From: Roseinatronobacter sp. S2
GTDB lineage: Bacteria > Pseudomonadota > Alphaproteobacteria > Rhodobacterales > Rhodobacteraceae
NCBI RefSeq assembly: GCF_029581395.1
Contig: NZ_CP121113.1
Coordinates: 310,001 to 374,000, forward strand
Reading direction: 5' to 3'
Length of the DNA: 64,000 nucleotides
How positions within the stretch are numbered: the first letter of the stretch is position 1; each line of letters starts with the position of its first letter. The notes beneath the pieces were generated by a model. That model was not told where the DNA came from. It was given only the letters and a program-made list of their open reading frames with translations, and did not search any database. The position numbers and the translations under genes are program-made. Of the stretch, positions 44,489 to 54,581 are shown in pieces.

Positions 44489-46341
44489 AACGCCTGCCCT
44501 ATGCCCAGATACAATTGCGGGCCGCGCCCCGTGTCCCCGCGCACAGGCATACCAACATCCAGCCGAAGCGGGCCAACGGGGGTTTCATATCGCAGCCCCA
44601 CGCCAGCGCCCGCATGCCAGCCCGACGGGCCGGTAAATGCCCCTTCGGACACATAGCCTGCATCGGCAAATGCTGTCAGGCCAATGGTTTCGGTCGCGCG
44701 CATCCGCCCTTCCAGTGACAGCGCCGCAAAACCACGCCCACCGGAACGCACACCATCCGGCGACACACCCAGCGACCGGAAAGGCTGGCCCCGAACGGAC
44801 CCGCCACCACCGGAATAAAACAGGAAATCACGCGGCGTGCGGTCAATATTGGCCCCAATAATGGCCCCTGCCTGCGCGCGCCCAGCCAGAACAAACCGAT
44901 CATCCTCGCCAAAACCGTAATAGCTGCGGGCATCCAGATACGCACGCGCCCCGCTATCTGCCGCTGAAATACCAAGAAACGGCGTCAGTTCTGCCTGAAG
45001 ATAGGTGCCGCTTGTGGGCGCGCGATCGTCATCGCGCCGGTCCCATTCCACACTCAGCGGCAAAAGCAGCAATCGGTAATTCCGCCGGATGTCCAGATCA
45101 TTGCCAAAACGCGCGCGTTCAACCAGCGCACCAATACCTGCCCCGAATGTCAGCTGGTCATTGAACCGGTGCGACAGGCCGATGTCCAGCCGCGCACGAC
45201 GGGCGATGAAATCATCCTCGCGCTCGTTCTCGACCAATGCACCAAGGTTCAGGGTGGTGTCTGGCGTGAATGTGGCGGGGCGCGAAAATTCCAGCGCAAG
45301 CCGGTAATCACGCCCGCCACGCCGCGCGGCAAGTCCGCCAACCATCGCTTCGATGCGGAACCGTTCCGCACCGCCCAACAGGTTGCGGTGCAACCAGAAC
45401 CCCGTAAGCTTGGCACCGCTTTCGGTGTCCAACTCGATACTTGCGCCAATGCGGCGCAAGGGGGCCTCGACAACAGCGGCGTTTATGTCCAGTGACCCGT
45501 CGGGATTGCCGTCCTCGGCTTCGCGCAGGGCCACCGACGCAAAGGTGCCGGTGCGGCGCAACCGTTCGGCTGCGCGCTGCACATCATCGGGCGAAAACAC
45601 CTCGCCGGTGGGCAGGCCCGCGATTTTGACAATCCGGTTCGGGCGCGTGCGTTCCTGCCCGCTGGGGCGCAACTTGCCGAATGTGAAACGGGGTCCGGGG
45701 TCTACCGATACATCGACATCAAGTTCCTGTGCAGTGTGGCGCGCGGTAATCTGCTGGCTGACAGGTTCGGCTTTCGCATGGCCCAGATCACGCCAGCCAT
45801 CTATCGCCACCTCGGCGGTATCGCGGATGATTGTGCTGCGCGCGGAGCGTCCGGGGGCAAACCCGTCGGGCAGGTCGGTTTCAGGCGCAAGCGGTCCGAT
45901 CTGCGCACGCCCGAACACAAAAGGCGGCCCCACAGACAATTGCACATCGATTACATCGATCGTGTCAGGCGGGTTCAGGGGCGAGATGTCAGCCGCCTCG
46001 CGCCCGTTGATACGAATGCTGATTACCGGCGCATAATAGCCCGCTTCATAGAACAGGCCGATCAGCTGACCATATTCTGCACGCGCAATCGTGAACACTT
46101 CAAACGGGTCGGACAGCCCGTCATCGCGCGCAGCGCGCAGCAAGGACGCTTGCTGCAAGTCGCGCTCCAGTGCGCTGTCCCCACCATTGACTGAAAATCG
46201 CAAGTCTTCAAACCCTGCCGCAGGCTGGGCAAGAACCATAGCAAATACAAGTGTTTGCGCCATAACGGCCAGTCGACCGCGTGCGCACCCCTGTAGTTTT
46301 TTCAAGTGGTTATCCACCCTTAAATGACGGCGACTACGCAT
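44485..46341 (-). CDS. tamA: Translocation and assembly module protein TamA (Omp85 family)
   Basis: A 618-residue outer-membrane protein with N-terminal POTRA domains (about residues 50-280) and a C-terminal 16-stranded beta-barrel of Omp85 type. The signal peptide core is MAQTLVFAMVLAQPAAG, preceded by a long Arg/Lys-rich stretch. Barrel strands such as GVGLRYETPVGPLRLDVGMP near the end and the GGGGSVRG turn are typical Omp85 motifs, and the C-terminal residue is Phe. Three starts are possible: 46368 (GTG), 46341 (ATG, AAGGA adjacent) and 46263; I chose 46341 without strong support. It is divergent from ahcY. Confidence 0.9.
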   Translation of the reverse strand: MRSRRHLRVDNHLKKLQGCARGRLAVMAQTLVFAMVLAQPAAGFEDLRFSVNGGDSALERDLQQASLLRAARDDGLSDPFEVFTIARAEYGQLIGLFYEAGYYAPVISIRINGREAADISPLNPPDTIDVIDVQLSVGPPFVFGRAQIGPLAPETDLPDGFAPGRSARSTIIRDTAEVAIDGWRDLGHAKAEPVSQQITARHTAQELDVDVSVDPGPRFTFGKLRPSGQERTRPNRIVKIAGLPTGEVFSPDDVQRAAERLRRTGTFASVALREAEDGNPDGSLDINAAVVEAPLRRIGASIELDTESGAKLTGFWLHRNLLGGAERFRIEAMVGGLAARRGGRDYRLALEFSRPATFTPDTTLNLGALVENEREDDFIARRARLDIGLSHRFNDQLTFGAGIGALVERARFGNDLDIRRNYRLLLLPLSVEWDRRDDDRAPTSGTYLQAELTPFLGISAADSGARAYLDARSYYGFGEDDRFVLAGRAQAGAIIGANIDRTPRDFLFYSGGGGSVRGQPFRSLGVSPDGVRSGGRGFAALSLEGRMRATETIGLTAFADAGYVSEGAFTGPSGWHAGAGVGLRYETPVGPLRLDVGMPVRGDTGRGPQLYLGIGQAF

Positions 46342-46513
46342 TCCTTGTTTGTTGTTGCAGATCAACACTGACTGGACAACTCGAAACTTCCGGGGCTGGC
46401 AACACTCTGCCAGTTATCGGGCCTTAAGCAATACACCCGCGCGCCCTTGTTGGGTGGGGGTTCGGGTGCTATGTCGCACGCAAGAATTCATCTGAATAAA
46501 GGAGCTTGGGCGG

Positions 46514-47905
46514 ATGTCTCAAGACTATGTAATCAAGGATATTGCGCTGGCAGATTTCGGGCGCAAGGAAATCGATATTGCCGAGACGGAAATGCCCGGT
46601 CTGATGTCCCTGCGCGAAGAATACGGTGCCGCCCAACCCCTGAAGGGGGCGCGGATTGCCGGATCGCTGCATATGACCATCCAGACCGCAGTTCTGATTG
46701 AAACGCTGGTCGCCCTTGGTGCTGATGTGCGCTGGGCATCGTGCAACATTTATTCCACGCAGGACCACGCTGCCGCAGCGATTGCCGCCGGCGGCACACC
46801 TGTTTTCGCCATCAAGGGCGAAACACTGGAAGAATACTGGACATATACTGACCAGATCTTCCATTTCGCAGATGGCGCGAACATGATTTTGGACGATGGT
46901 GGCGATGCCACAATGTATATCCTTTTGGGCGCGCGGGTCGAAGCGGGCGAAACAGACCTGATCGCCACCCCCACCAGCGAAGAAGAAGAATACCTGTTCG
47001 CACAGATCAAAAAGCGCCTTGCCGCAAGCCCCGGCTGGTTTGCGCGCCAGCGCGACCTGATCAAGGGCGTGTCCGAGGAAACCACCACCGGCGTTCACCG
47101 CCTGTATGAATTGCACAAGAAAGGGCAGCTTCCTTTCCCTGCAATCAACGTCAATGACAGCGTCACCAAGTCGAAATTCGACAACAAATACGGCTGCAAG
47201 GAATCGCTGGTTGACGGCATTCGCCGCGCCACCGACACCATGATGGCGGGCAAAGTGGCTGTGGTGTGCGGCTATGGCGATGTTGGCAAAGGGTCTGCCG
47301 CCAGCCTTCAGGGCGCGGGCGCGCGGGTCAAAGTCACCGAAGTCGACCCGATCTGCGCATTGCAGGCCGCAATGGACGGGTTCGAGGTTGTTTTGCTGGA
47401 GGATGTGGTGAAATCCGCCGACATCTTCATCACCACCACCGGCAACAAGGACGTCATCCGCATCGAGCATATGCGCGAGATGAAGGATATGGCGATTGTC
47501 GGAAATATCGGCCATTTCGACAATGAAATTCAGGTAGCGGCGCTGAAAAACCACAAATGGACCAATATCAAGGACCAGGTGGACATGATCGAAATGCCGT
47601 CAGGCAACCGCATGATCCTGCTAAGTCAGGGCCGTCTGCTGAACCTTGGCAATGCCACGGGCCACCCCAGTTTTGTGATGTCGGCCAGCTTCACCAATCA
47701 GGTGCTGGCGCAGATCGAATTGTGGGCCAAAGGTAGCGAGTATGCCCCCGGCGTGTTCATCCTGCCCAAGGCGCTGGATGAAAAGGTTGCCCGCCTGCAT
47801 CTGGGGCGTATCGGTGTGAAGCTGACGGAACTCAAGCAGGATCAGGCCGATTACATCGGCGTTCCTGTCGACGGGCCGTTCAAGCCAGAGCATTATCGCT
47901 ACTGA
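46514..47905 (+). CDS. ahcY: Adenosylhomocysteinase
   Basis: A 463-residue NAD-dependent enzyme that hydrolyses S-adenosylhomocysteine to adenosine and homocysteine, clearing the inhibitor of methyl transfer. The start [19 protein letters not shown], the NAD motif [13 protein letters not shown] and the C-terminal KPEHYRY are diagnostic. AAAGGAG stands 9-11 bases before the ATG. In some Rhodobacterales a SAH riboswitch precedes ahcY; I looked in 46369-46513 and do not see its conserved core. The gap holds only a small stem-loop (CTGGCA/TGCCAG). Confidence 0.98.
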   Translation: MSQDYVIKDIALADFGRKEIDIAETEMPGLMSLREEYGAAQPLKGARIAGSLHMTIQTAVLIETLVALGADVRWASCNIYSTQDHAAAAIAAGGTPVFAIKGETLEEYWTYTDQIFHFADGANMILDDGGDATMYILLGARVEAGETDLIATPTSEEEEYLFAQIKKRLAASPGWFARQRDLIKGVSEETTTGVHRLYELHKKGQLPFPAINVNDSVTKSKFDNKYGCKESLVDGIRRATDTMMAGKVAVVCGYGDVGKGSAASLQGAGARVKVTEVDPICALQAAMDGFEVVLLEDVVKSADIFITTTGNKDVIRIEHMREMKDMAIVGNIGHFDNEIQVAALKNHKWTNIKDQVDMIEMPSGNRMILLSQGRLLNLGNATGHPSFVMSASFTNQVLAQIELWAKGSEYAPGVFILPKALDEKVARLHLGRIGVKLTELKQDQADYIGVPVDGPFKPEHYRY

Positions 47906-47923
47906 TCAGAGCTTTGCTCATGG

Positions 47924-47951
47924 AAAAGGGGGTGCGCAGGCACCCCCTTTT
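47924..47951 (+). terminator. Rho-independent terminator after ahcY
   Basis: AAAAGGGGGTG and CACCCCCTTTT form an 11-bp stem with a 6-base loop, 18 bases after the stop; TTTTGGTTTG follows. Confidence 0.85.
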
Positions 47952-48029
47952 GGTTTGTCTGGCCCTGCGCTGCGCTACGGGCAGTTTTGAGTATTTCAGG
48001 CAAGATGAAATCCTGCCGGAGTGTCACTG

Positions 48030-48947
48030 TCAGGGTTTTTCGGGGCTTAGGCCCAGATGCCGTGTCCCGCGCGCTGCGGCCAGCGTGATCTGGTGCTGGC
48101 GTTCGCGGAATGCCGCGCGGCGCGCGGTGGTGAATTCATCCACACAATGGTGACATTGCACGCCCTGTTCATATTCGGGCCTGTGCGTGTCTTCGGGCCA
48201 AAGCGGGCGGCGACAAGCGTGGCACATGACATGCGGGCCAGGTTTCAGCCCGTGTTCAACGGACACACGCTGGTCAAACACGAAACATGCGCCCTGCCAC
48301 ATACTTTGATCGGCGGGCACATCTTCCAGATATTTCAGAATCCCGCCTTGCAGATGATACACATCGCTTATGCCTTGTTGCAGCAGGAAATTTGTGGACT
48401 TTTCGCACCGGATGCCACCTGTGCAGAACATCGCAATACGTTTGTTGTGAAAGCGTTCGCGGTTTTCTTCCCACCATTTCGGGAAGTCGCGGAAGGATTT
48501 TGTTTCGGGGTCAATCGCGCCCTCGAATGTGCCAATGGCCACTTCGTAATCATTGCGCGTGTCGATCACGGCCACATCCGGCGCGCTGATCAGCTCGTTC
48601 CAGTCCTGCGGCGCGACATAATGGCCGGTGCCTGCGCGGGGGTCGACATCTGGCTGGCCCATGGTGACGATTTCACGTTTCAGCCGCACTTTCATGCGCC
48701 CGAAGGGCATGGTTTCTGCCGGGCTTTCCTTCCAGTCCAGATCCGCACAGCCGGGCAGGGCGCGAATATGCGCCAGCATCGCATCTATACCCGCGCGCGT
48801 GCCGGCGATGGTGCCATTGATCCCCTCGCGCGCCAGCAAAAGCGACCCTTTGACGCCGTGGGTTTGCGCAAGCGTCAGCAACGGGCCCCGCAACGTTGCG
48901 GGGTCATCGAATCGGGTAAAATGATAAAGTGCGGCAACTGTCAGCAT
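48030..48947 (-). CDS. trhO: tRNA uridine(34) hydroxylase, rhodanese-like (TrhO)
   Basis: A 305-residue protein of the UPF0176 family, which makes 5-hydroxyuridine at tRNA position 34. The N-terminal domain starts [13 protein letters not shown]. The rhodanese domain (about 110-220) has the active cysteine in [11 protein letters not shown], and a Cys-rich C-terminus carries CHACRRPLW and CHHCVDEF. The start at 48947 follows AAAGGC and matches the family; the longer upstream frame is antisense to other DNA and not used. Confidence 0.92.
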   Translation of the reverse strand: MLTVAALYHFTRFDDPATLRGPLLTLAQTHGVKGSLLLAREGINGTIAGTRAGIDAMLAHIRALPGCADLDWKESPAETMPFGRMKVRLKREIVTMGQPDVDPRAGTGHYVAPQDWNELISAPDVAVIDTRNDYEVAIGTFEGAIDPETKSFRDFPKWWEENRERFHNKRIAMFCTGGIRCEKSTNFLLQQGISDVYHLQGGILKYLEDVPADQSMWQGACFVFDQRVSVEHGLKPGPHVMCHACRRPLWPEDTHRPEYEQGVQCHHCVDEFTTARRAAFRERQHQITLAAARGTRHLGLSPEKP

Positions 48948-49048
48948 GCCTTTGCATTTACTGCCGAGTTTTGCGCGGCGCAAGCCTGCGGGATTGACGC
49001 AGCCCGATTGTGTGCGTAGCCATGAGCCGACAGACAGGAGGGCACAAG

Positions 49049-49645
49049 ATGACGCATGCGCTGGTTGTGATCGACATGCAAAACGACTTTTGCCCCGGCG
49101 GTGCACTGGCCGTGACCGATGGGGACACGGTTGTTGCGGGAATTAACGCCCGGATGGCGCAGGCAAGCGCTGTCATTCTGACACAGGATTGGCACCCGGC
49201 AGGGCATTCATCCTTCGCCAGCCAGCATAAGGGGCGCGCACCGATGGAGTCGGTGATGATGCCTTACGGTCCGCAAGTGCTGTGGCCGGACCATTGCGTG
49301 CAGGGCACCGAAGGCGCCCAGTTTCACGCAGGTCTGGACACCGACCGCGCCGATCTGATTGTGCGCAAAGGGTTTCGCCGTGATATCGACAGCTATTCCG
49401 CCTTCTTTGAAAACAACCAGACCACGCCAACAGGGCTGGACGGGTATCTGCGCACACGCGGGATCACAGAACTGGACTTTGCGGGTCTGGCCACAGATTT
49501 CTGCGTGGCATGGTCCGCACTGGACGCGGCGCGTCTGGGCTACAAGGTGCGCGTTCTGACATCCCTGTGCCGCGGCATAGACGTGAACGGGTCCATGGTG
49601 CAGGCGCTTGATAATTTGCGCGCCGCCGGGGTGGAGCTGGTCTAG
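49049..49645 (+). CDS. pncA: Nicotinamidase
   Basis: A 198-residue hydrolase converting nicotinamide to nicotinate in NAD salvage. The catalytic triad is visible: Asp in VVIDMQNDF, Lys in VRKGF and Cys in ATDFCVAWS. Metal ligands are in [16 protein letters not shown] before the ATG fixes the start at 49049. It is followed after 2 bases by pncB, so the two steps of the pathway are co-transcribed. It diverges from trhO with 101 bases between the starts. Confidence 0.95.
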   Translation: MTHALVVIDMQNDFCPGGALAVTDGDTVVAGINARMAQASAVILTQDWHPAGHSSFASQHKGRAPMESVMMPYGPQVLWPDHCVQGTEGAQFHAGLDTDRADLIVRKGFRRDIDSYSAFFENNQTTPTGLDGYLRTRGITELDFAGLATDFCVAWSALDAARLGYKVRVLTSLCRGIDVNGSMVQALDNLRAAGVELV

Positions 49646-49647
49646 CC

Positions 49648-50937
49648 ATGGATATTGCCACCCGCGTTTATAACCACCGCTGGAAAATGGACCCGATTGT
49701 GCGGTCCCTGATCGATACGGATTTCTATAAGCTGTTGATGTGCCAGTCGGTTTTTACCAACCATCCGCATACGCAAGTCACCTTCAGCCTGATTAACCGT
49801 GCCGCGCATATTCCACTGGCACGCCTGATCGACGAGGGGGAATTGCGCGAGCAACTGGACCACATTCGCACCCTTGGCCTGTCGCGCGGGGAATCCACGT
49901 TTTTGCGTGGCAATATGTTTTATGGCAAACGCCAGATGTTCCGCCCCGATTTCATGGAATGGTTCGAAGGGTTTCGCCTGCCGCCCTATCATCTGGAACG
50001 CGTGGGCGATCAGTATGAACTGACATTCGAGGGCACATGGTCCGAGGTGATGCTGTGGGAAATACCCGCCCTTGCCGTGTTGATGGAATTGCGGTCACGC
50101 GCCGTGCTGGGGCAAATGAAGCGGTTTGAACTTCAGGTGCTGTATGCCCGCGCAATGACGCGGCTGTGGGAAAAAATTGCCCGCCTGCAACGCCATGACA
50201 CCCTGCGCATTGCGGATTTCGGCACGCGCAGACGGCATTCGTTTTTGTGGCAGGACTGGTGCGTGCAGGCCATGATGGAAGGGCTGGGCACACGGTTTGC
50301 AGGCACATCGAACTGCCTGATTGCCATGCGCCGCGAGGTGGAGGCCATCGGCACCAACGCGCATGAACTGCCCATGGTCTGCGCCGCCTTGGCAAAGGAT
50401 GACGACGCGCTTGCCCGCGCGCCCTATCAGGTGCTGGCGGACTGGCAGGCCGAACATTCGGGCAATTTGCGCATTATCCTGCCCGACACATACGGCACGG
50501 CGGGTTTTCTGGAACGCGCGCCCGACTGGCTGTCGGACTGGACGGGTATTCGCATCGATTCGGGTGACCCTGTCGCTGGCGCGGAAACCGCTATTCGCTG
50601 GTGGCAGGATCGGGGGCAGGACCCGCGCGAAAAACTTATCATATTTTCGGACGGGCTGGATGTGGACCTGATTGAAGAATTGCACACCAGATTCGCCGGA
50701 CGCGTGAAGGTCAGTTTCGGCTGGGGCACATTATTGACAAATGACTTTCGCGGATTGGCCGAAAACGACGGCCTGGCCCCCTTCAGCCTTGTGTGCAAAG
50801 CTGCGGCGGCAAACGGACACCCGACAGTCAAGCTGTCCGACAACCCGAACAAAGCAATGGGGCCAGCGGACGAGATTGCACGCTATAAACGTGTTTTTGG
50901 TCTGGGCGCGCAGACAGCACAACCTGTGATTGTTTAA
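49648..50937 (+). CDS. pncB: Nicotinate phosphoribosyltransferase
   Basis: A 429-residue enzyme joining nicotinate to PRPP to give nicotinate mononucleotide, the second step after PncA. The start region SLIDTDFYKLLMCQSVF, the histidine region DFGTRRRHSFLW and FAGTSNCLIAMR are typical of bacterial PncB. The C-terminal GWGTLLTNDFRGL block binds the phosphoribosyl part. Length is normal. The 122 bases after it hold the promoter of the DUF465 gene and nothing else visible. Confidence 0.95.
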   Translation: MDIATRVYNHRWKMDPIVRSLIDTDFYKLLMCQSVFTNHPHTQVTFSLINRAAHIPLARLIDEGELREQLDHIRTLGLSRGESTFLRGNMFYGKRQMFRPDFMEWFEGFRLPPYHLERVGDQYELTFEGTWSEVMLWEIPALAVLMELRSRAVLGQMKRFELQVLYARAMTRLWEKIARLQRHDTLRIADFGTRRRHSFLWQDWCVQAMMEGLGTRFAGTSNCLIAMRREVEAIGTNAHELPMVCAALAKDDDALARAPYQVLADWQAEHSGNLRIILPDTYGTAGFLERAPDWLSDWTGIRIDSGDPVAGAETAIRWWQDRGQDPREKLIIFSDGLDVDLIEELHTRFAGRVKVSFGWGTLLTNDFRGLAENDGLAPFSLVCKAAAANGHPTVKLSDNPNKAMGPADEIARYKRVFGLGAQTAQPVIV

Positions 50938-51059
50938 TTTCCGGTAACCGTAACAGCGGAATTCAGCATAAGCGACGCCATGTCACACCGATTTTTGGTG
51001 ACAGACGCCCCAAGCTGTGGTGCAATATAACTGTCGCAATCAGAGAAGGAGGAATTTCA

Positions 51060-51227
51060 ATGTCATTGGGTTCACATATTGCAGAACTCCGCCGAAAGCA
51101 CGAGCACCTCTCTGAAAAGGTAGAAACAGCCCAACGAAGCCCTGGAATTGATGATCTGGAAGTGGCCGCCCTGAAGAAACAGAAGTTGCGGCTGAAAGAA
51201 GAAATCGAGCGTTTGTCCCACGCATAA
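51060..51227 (+). CDS. DUF465 (YdcH-like) small protein
   Basis: A 55-residue gene. The product begins MSLGSHIAELRRKHEHLSEK and ends in KKQKLRLKEEIERLSHA, a short two-helix coiled coil of the DUF465/YdcH type found in many proteobacteria without known function. AGAAGGAGG precedes the ATG at a good distance, and a strong terminator follows, which supports it as a real monocistronic gene. Confidence 0.85.
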   Translation: MSLGSHIAELRRKHEHLSEKVETAQRSPGIDDLEVAALKKQKLRLKEEIERLSHA

Positions 51228-51248
51228 AACGCTCTTTCCCTGTCAATG

Positions 51249-51276
51249 AAACGGCCCGCAAATGCGGGCCGTTTTT
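51249..51276 (+). terminator. Rho-independent terminator after DUF465 gene
   Basis: AACGGCCCGCA and TGCGGGCCGTT form an 11-bp stem with a 2-base loop, then TTTTT. It also faces the phaB 3' end, 20 bases away, and may serve both. Confidence 0.9.
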
Positions 51277-51295
51277 GTATTTCCGCAGGCGCGAT

Positions 51296-52018
51296 TCAGG
51301 CGAAGAACTGCGCACCATTCGCGCTGATGGTCGACCCGTTAACGAAGCCCGCATCATCGGCCACCAGAAACGCCACGCAACGCGCAATTTCTTCCGGCTC
51401 TCCAAGGCGGCCTGTCGGAATCTGCCCGATAATGGCCTCTCGCACCTTTTCTGGCACAGCCATAACCATTTCGGTCGCAATGTATCCGGGGCAGACCGCA
51501 TTGGCCGTAATGCCAAACCGCGCCCCCTCTTGTGCAAGGCTTTTCACGATGCCCAGATCACCCGCCTTGGTGGCGGCATAATTGACCTGTCCAAACTGGC
51601 CTTTTTGCCCGTTGATCGACGAAATCACCACGATGCGCCCGAATTTACGTTCACGCATACCGGGCCAGACAGGGTGGATTGTGTTGAACACACCGGTCAG
51701 GTTTGTGTCGATCACTTCGCGCCACTGTTCGGGCGTCATTTTGTGAAATGGCGCGTCACGGGTAATGCCCGCATTGGCCACAACAATGTCGATCGGGCCA
51801 AGATCGGCCTCGACCTGCGCAATGCCTGCCTTGGACGCGTCGTAATCAGCCGCGTTCCATTTATAGGTCTTGATGCCGGTCTCGCTGGTGAATGCTGCGG
51901 CTGCGTCGTCATTACCCGCATAGGTTGCAGCGACGGTGCATCCCTGTGCCTTCAGTGCCTTTGAAATAGCTGCGCCAATACCGCGTGATCCGCCAGTTAC
52001 CAATGCCACTCTTGCCAT
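51296..52018 (-). CDS. phaB: Acetoacetyl-CoA reductase
   Basis: A 240-residue SDR reducing acetoacetyl-CoA to (R)-3-hydroxybutyryl-CoA for polyhydroxybutyrate. It shows TGGSRGIGAAI (NADP site), the catalytic serine in VISSINGQKGQFGQ and YAATKAG. The PhaB-specific block GQFGQVNYAATKAG and the C-terminal NGAQFF are diagnostic. It is 90 bases downstream of phaA, separated by a strong hairpin. The PHA synthase gene is not in the window. Confidence 0.95.
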   Translation of the reverse strand: MARVALVTGGSRGIGAAISKALKAQGCTVAATYAGNDDAAAAFTSETGIKTYKWNAADYDASKAGIAQVEADLGPIDIVVANAGITRDAPFHKMTPEQWREVIDTNLTGVFNTIHPVWPGMRERKFGRIVVISSINGQKGQFGQVNYAATKAGDLGIVKSLAQEGARFGITANAVCPGYIATEMVMAVPEKVREAIIGQIPTGRLGEPEEIARCVAFLVADDAGFVNGSTISANGAQFFA

Positions 52019-52072
52019 GTTCTCCCCCCTCAGTCAGGAATTATGCTTAGAAACAATCGCTATCTAAAAGTG

Positions 52073-52107
52073 AAAGGTTGCGCAAGATTATTGCGCAACC
52101 TTTTTTT
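52073..52107. terminator. Strong hairpin between phaA and phaB
   Basis: AAAGGTTGCGCAA and TTGCGCAACCTTT form a 13-bp stem with a 5-base loop directly after the phaA stop. The T-run is long (seven) in the plus direction and weaker (TTTCACTTTT) in the direction of pha transcription. It may act as a partial terminator or mRNA stabiliser between the genes. Confidence 0.6.
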
Positions 52108-52108
52108 C

Positions 52109-53281
52109 TTAACGCTCCAGACACATGGCAACGCCCATGCCGCCGCCGATGCACAATGTTGCCAGACCCTTTTTCGCGTCACGGCGCTGCATTTCAAACA
52201 GCAACGTGTTCAGGATGCGGCAACCGGATGCACCAATCGGGTGACCAATGGCAATTGCGCCGCCATTCACGTTAACCTTGTCGACATCCCAGCCCATGTC
52301 CTTGTTCACAGCGCAGGCCTGCGCGGCAAAGGCTTCGTTCGCTTCGATCAGGTCCAGATCTTCGGGTTTCCAGCCAGCTTTGGCCAGTGCCTTGCGGCTG
52401 GCATAGATTGGCCCGACACCCATGACCGACGGGTCAAGGCCCGCAGTCGCGTAGCTGGCAATGCGCGCCAGCGGTGTCAGGCCGCGCTTTTCCGCTTCTT
52501 CCGCGCTCATCAGCATGACGGCTGCCGCGCCATCATTCAGGCCCGATGCATTGGCCGCAGTAACCGACCCGTCCTTCGCAAAGGCCGGACGCAGTTTTTG
52601 CATCGCGTCCATCGTGGCCCCGTGGCGGATATATTCATCCTGATCCACGACAATATCGCCCTTGCGGGTTTTCACGGTGAAGGGCGCGATTTCATCTGCA
52701 AATTTACCGGCTTTTTGCGCGGCTTCGGCCTTGTTCTGGCTGGCCACGGCAAAGATGTCTTGCTCTTCACGGCTGATTTGCCATTTCTCGGCCACGTTTT
52801 CGGCGGTCTGGCCCATGTGGTAGCCGTTGAAAGCATCCCAAAGCCCGTCGCGGATCATGGAGTCGATCATTTTCATGTCGCCCATTTTCTGCCCGGCCCG
52901 CAAATGCGCGACATGGGGGCTAAGGGTCATGTTTTCCTGCCCGCCCGCCAGCACAATGGCCGCGTCACCCAACTGGATATGCTGCGCACCCAGTGCGACC
53001 GCGCGCAGGCCGGACCCGCACACCTGATTGATGCTCCATGCGGCTGATTCAATGGGCAGGCCCGCGTTAATATGCGCCTGCCGCGCCGGGTTCTGGCCCT
53101 GACCTGCGGTCAGCACCTGGCCCAGAATGGTCTCGGACACGTCTGCCTTGTCGATGCCCGCGCGCGCGACAACGGCGTCCAGAATGGCCGCGCCCAGATC
53201 ATGCGCCGGCGTATTGGCAAATGCCCCGCCAAAAGACCCGACAGCCGTGCGGGCAGCAGAAACGATAACGACATTGGTCAT
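52109..53281 (-). CDS. phaA: Acetyl-CoA acetyltransferase (beta-ketothiolase)
   Basis: A 390-residue thiolase joining two acetyl-CoA to acetoacetyl-CoA, the first step of polyhydroxybutyrate synthesis. Active-site cysteines are in [13 protein letters not shown] (about residue 88) and in [10 protein letters not shown] at the C-terminus, with the catalytic histidine in [10 protein letters not shown]. The start at 53281 matches the family start [14 protein letters not shown]; an upstream ATG adds 18 unconserved residues. It lies directly upstream of phaB. Confidence 0.95.
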   Translation of the reverse strand: MTNVVIVSAARTAVGSFGGAFANTPAHDLGAAILDAVVARAGIDKADVSETILGQVLTAGQGQNPARQAHINAGLPIESAAWSINQVCGSGLRAVALGAQHIQLGDAAIVLAGGQENMTLSPHVAHLRAGQKMGDMKMIDSMIRDGLWDAFNGYHMGQTAENVAEKWQISREEQDIFAVASQNKAEAAQKAGKFADEIAPFTVKTRKGDIVVDQDEYIRHGATMDAMQKLRPAFAKDGSVTAANASGLNDGAAAVMLMSAEEAEKRGLTPLARIASYATAGLDPSVMGVGPIYASRKALAKAGWKPEDLDLIEANEAFAAQACAVNKDMGWDVDKVNVNGGAIAIGHPIGASGCRILNTLLFEMQRRDAKKGLATLCIGGGMGVAMCLER

Positions 53282-53562
53282 GGAGACTCCTCTCTCGATC
53301 AACAAAGCTCCTGATGACAAGGGCGGAATTGCCAAAACCCGCCATTCAGGGATGCGTCGGTTTTAACATGACCGTGCGTCAAGGCAATGAAACTTCCCGC
53401 AATGCTGGCGCAATCAGCCGCACTTGCCATGGAATACGCAAGATTTATGGGGCAAAAGGGGCCGTTTGTCGCGGGTTAACCAACAGTTTGTTTCCACGAT
53501 TCGCATTCCTGCCCATGGACACAGGCGTTAATTTTAAGCTAAAACGCACTCGGAGGTTCATA

Positions 53563-53889
53563 TTGGACAAACGAAACGCAAAATATCATCTGGGCCAGGT
53601 TGTGCGCCATCGAAAGCACCCGTTTCGCGGGGTGATTTTTGATGTTGATCCTGCATTTTCGAATACAGAAGAATGGTATGATGCCATTCCAGAAGACAGC
53701 CGCCCGCGCAAGGACCAGCCGTTTTATCATCTGCTGGCAGAAAACGACGAAAGTTTTTATGTCGCCTATGTGTCCGAGCAGAATCTTGTTCTGGACGATT
53801 CCGGCCAGCCGCTGGAACATCCCGACCTGCACGAATTGTTCGGGGATTTCCGCGAGGGCAGCTATCCGCTACAGATTCATATGAACTAG
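53563..53889 (+). CDS. hspQ: Heat shock protein HspQ (hemimethylated-DNA-binding YccV fold)
   Basis: A 108-residue protein of the YccV/HspQ family, which acts as a Lon specificity-enhancing factor in enterobacteria. The family core is KYHLGQVVRHRKHPFRGVIFDVDP, then YHLLAENDE and YVAYVSEQNL. The start is TTG at 53563 with GGAGG 6 bases upstream; the in-frame ATG at 53515 has no Shine-Dalgarno and adds unconserved residues. It appears monocistronic. The 163-base gap after it holds nothing I can name. Confidence 0.88.
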   Translation: MDKRNAKYHLGQVVRHRKHPFRGVIFDVDPAFSNTEEWYDAIPEDSRPRKDQPFYHLLAENDESFYVAYVSEQNLVLDDSGQPLEHPDLHELFGDFREGSYPLQIHMN

Positions 53890-54052
53890 GACTGCGCCAC
53901 CCCGTCGGGCGGTATGTGCATTCCATTGCGATTGGACCTGTCGTGTTCATCCACAGTCACGCGACAGGTGCAAATCCATCGACAGCGGCCGTTTGACGAA
54001 CGGAAACGCGGTTCCCAAATTGCGCAAATATGTCCTGATTACACCTTGGTGT

Positions 54053-54526
54053 TCAGGCCTGTGGCGGCGCGGCGTCTTGCGGCTCTGAAGCCTGTGCACC
54101 CTGGCTTGAAGGCGGATCTGCCATGACATAAAATTGCAGAATATTATTGCCCCCCTTGCGCGCATAAGCCAGATCGCGCGTCAGGGCATTTATCAACGAC
54201 CAGCCATACCCCCCTTCGCAAAGGCTGTCTGGGTCGGGCATGCTTTGATCCAGTGTGAACGGATTGAACGCTGCGCCAGAATCGCTGACGACACATTTAA
54301 CGCCACCGGCTACCAGCGTCAGATGCAGGTTTATCTTGCCCTGATGATGTTCATATCCATGGCGGGCAATATTGCTAAGCACTTCTGCAAGCACCAATGC
54401 CAGATCATCATGCAGTTGCGGCTGTGTTGTGCTTGCCTTCAGAAAGGCATCGACAGATGCAAGGACATCCCTGATTTTGATAAGGCTACTTTTGCTTTCA
54501 AGCGCGAGTATCTTGTCGTTGTGCAT
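54053..54526 (-). CDS. RsbW-like anti-sigma factor / serine kinase
   Basis: A 157-residue GHKL-fold ATPase of the anti-sigma factor class. The N-box is LAEVLSNIARHGYEHH, the G1 box is VSDSGAAFNP and the G2 region is CEGGYGWSLI. The Ala/Gln/Pro-rich C-terminal tail (about 25 residues) is unstructured. It would bind or phosphorylate the STAS protein encoded just upstream. No sigma-factor gene is adjacent, so the target is unclear; alternatives are a switch on a diguanylate cyclase, phosphatase or secretion system. Confidence 0.85.
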   Translation of the reverse strand: MHNDKILALESKSSLIKIRDVLASVDAFLKASTTQPQLHDDLALVLAEVLSNIARHGYEHHQGKINLHLTLVAGGVKCVVSDSGAAFNPFTLDQSMPDPDSLCEGGYGWSLINALTRDLAYARKGGNNILQFYVMADPPSSQGAQASEPQDAAPPQA

Positions 54527-54581
54527 AATCTGCCGCCTGTGCTGTATTGCATATGGGGCAATTTCCCCACCCTACACGAAT

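Noticed and set aside
46369..46513. SAH riboswitch upstream of ahcY
   Set aside because: Expected in some relatives, but the conserved core and pseudoknot strands are not visible; only a small stem-loop is present.
47985..48012. Motif TGAGTATTTCAGGCAAGATG as a regulatory site
   Set aside because: I recognise similar strings as frequent between genes in Rhodobacteraceae, but there is no hairpin or neighbour pattern here to support a function.
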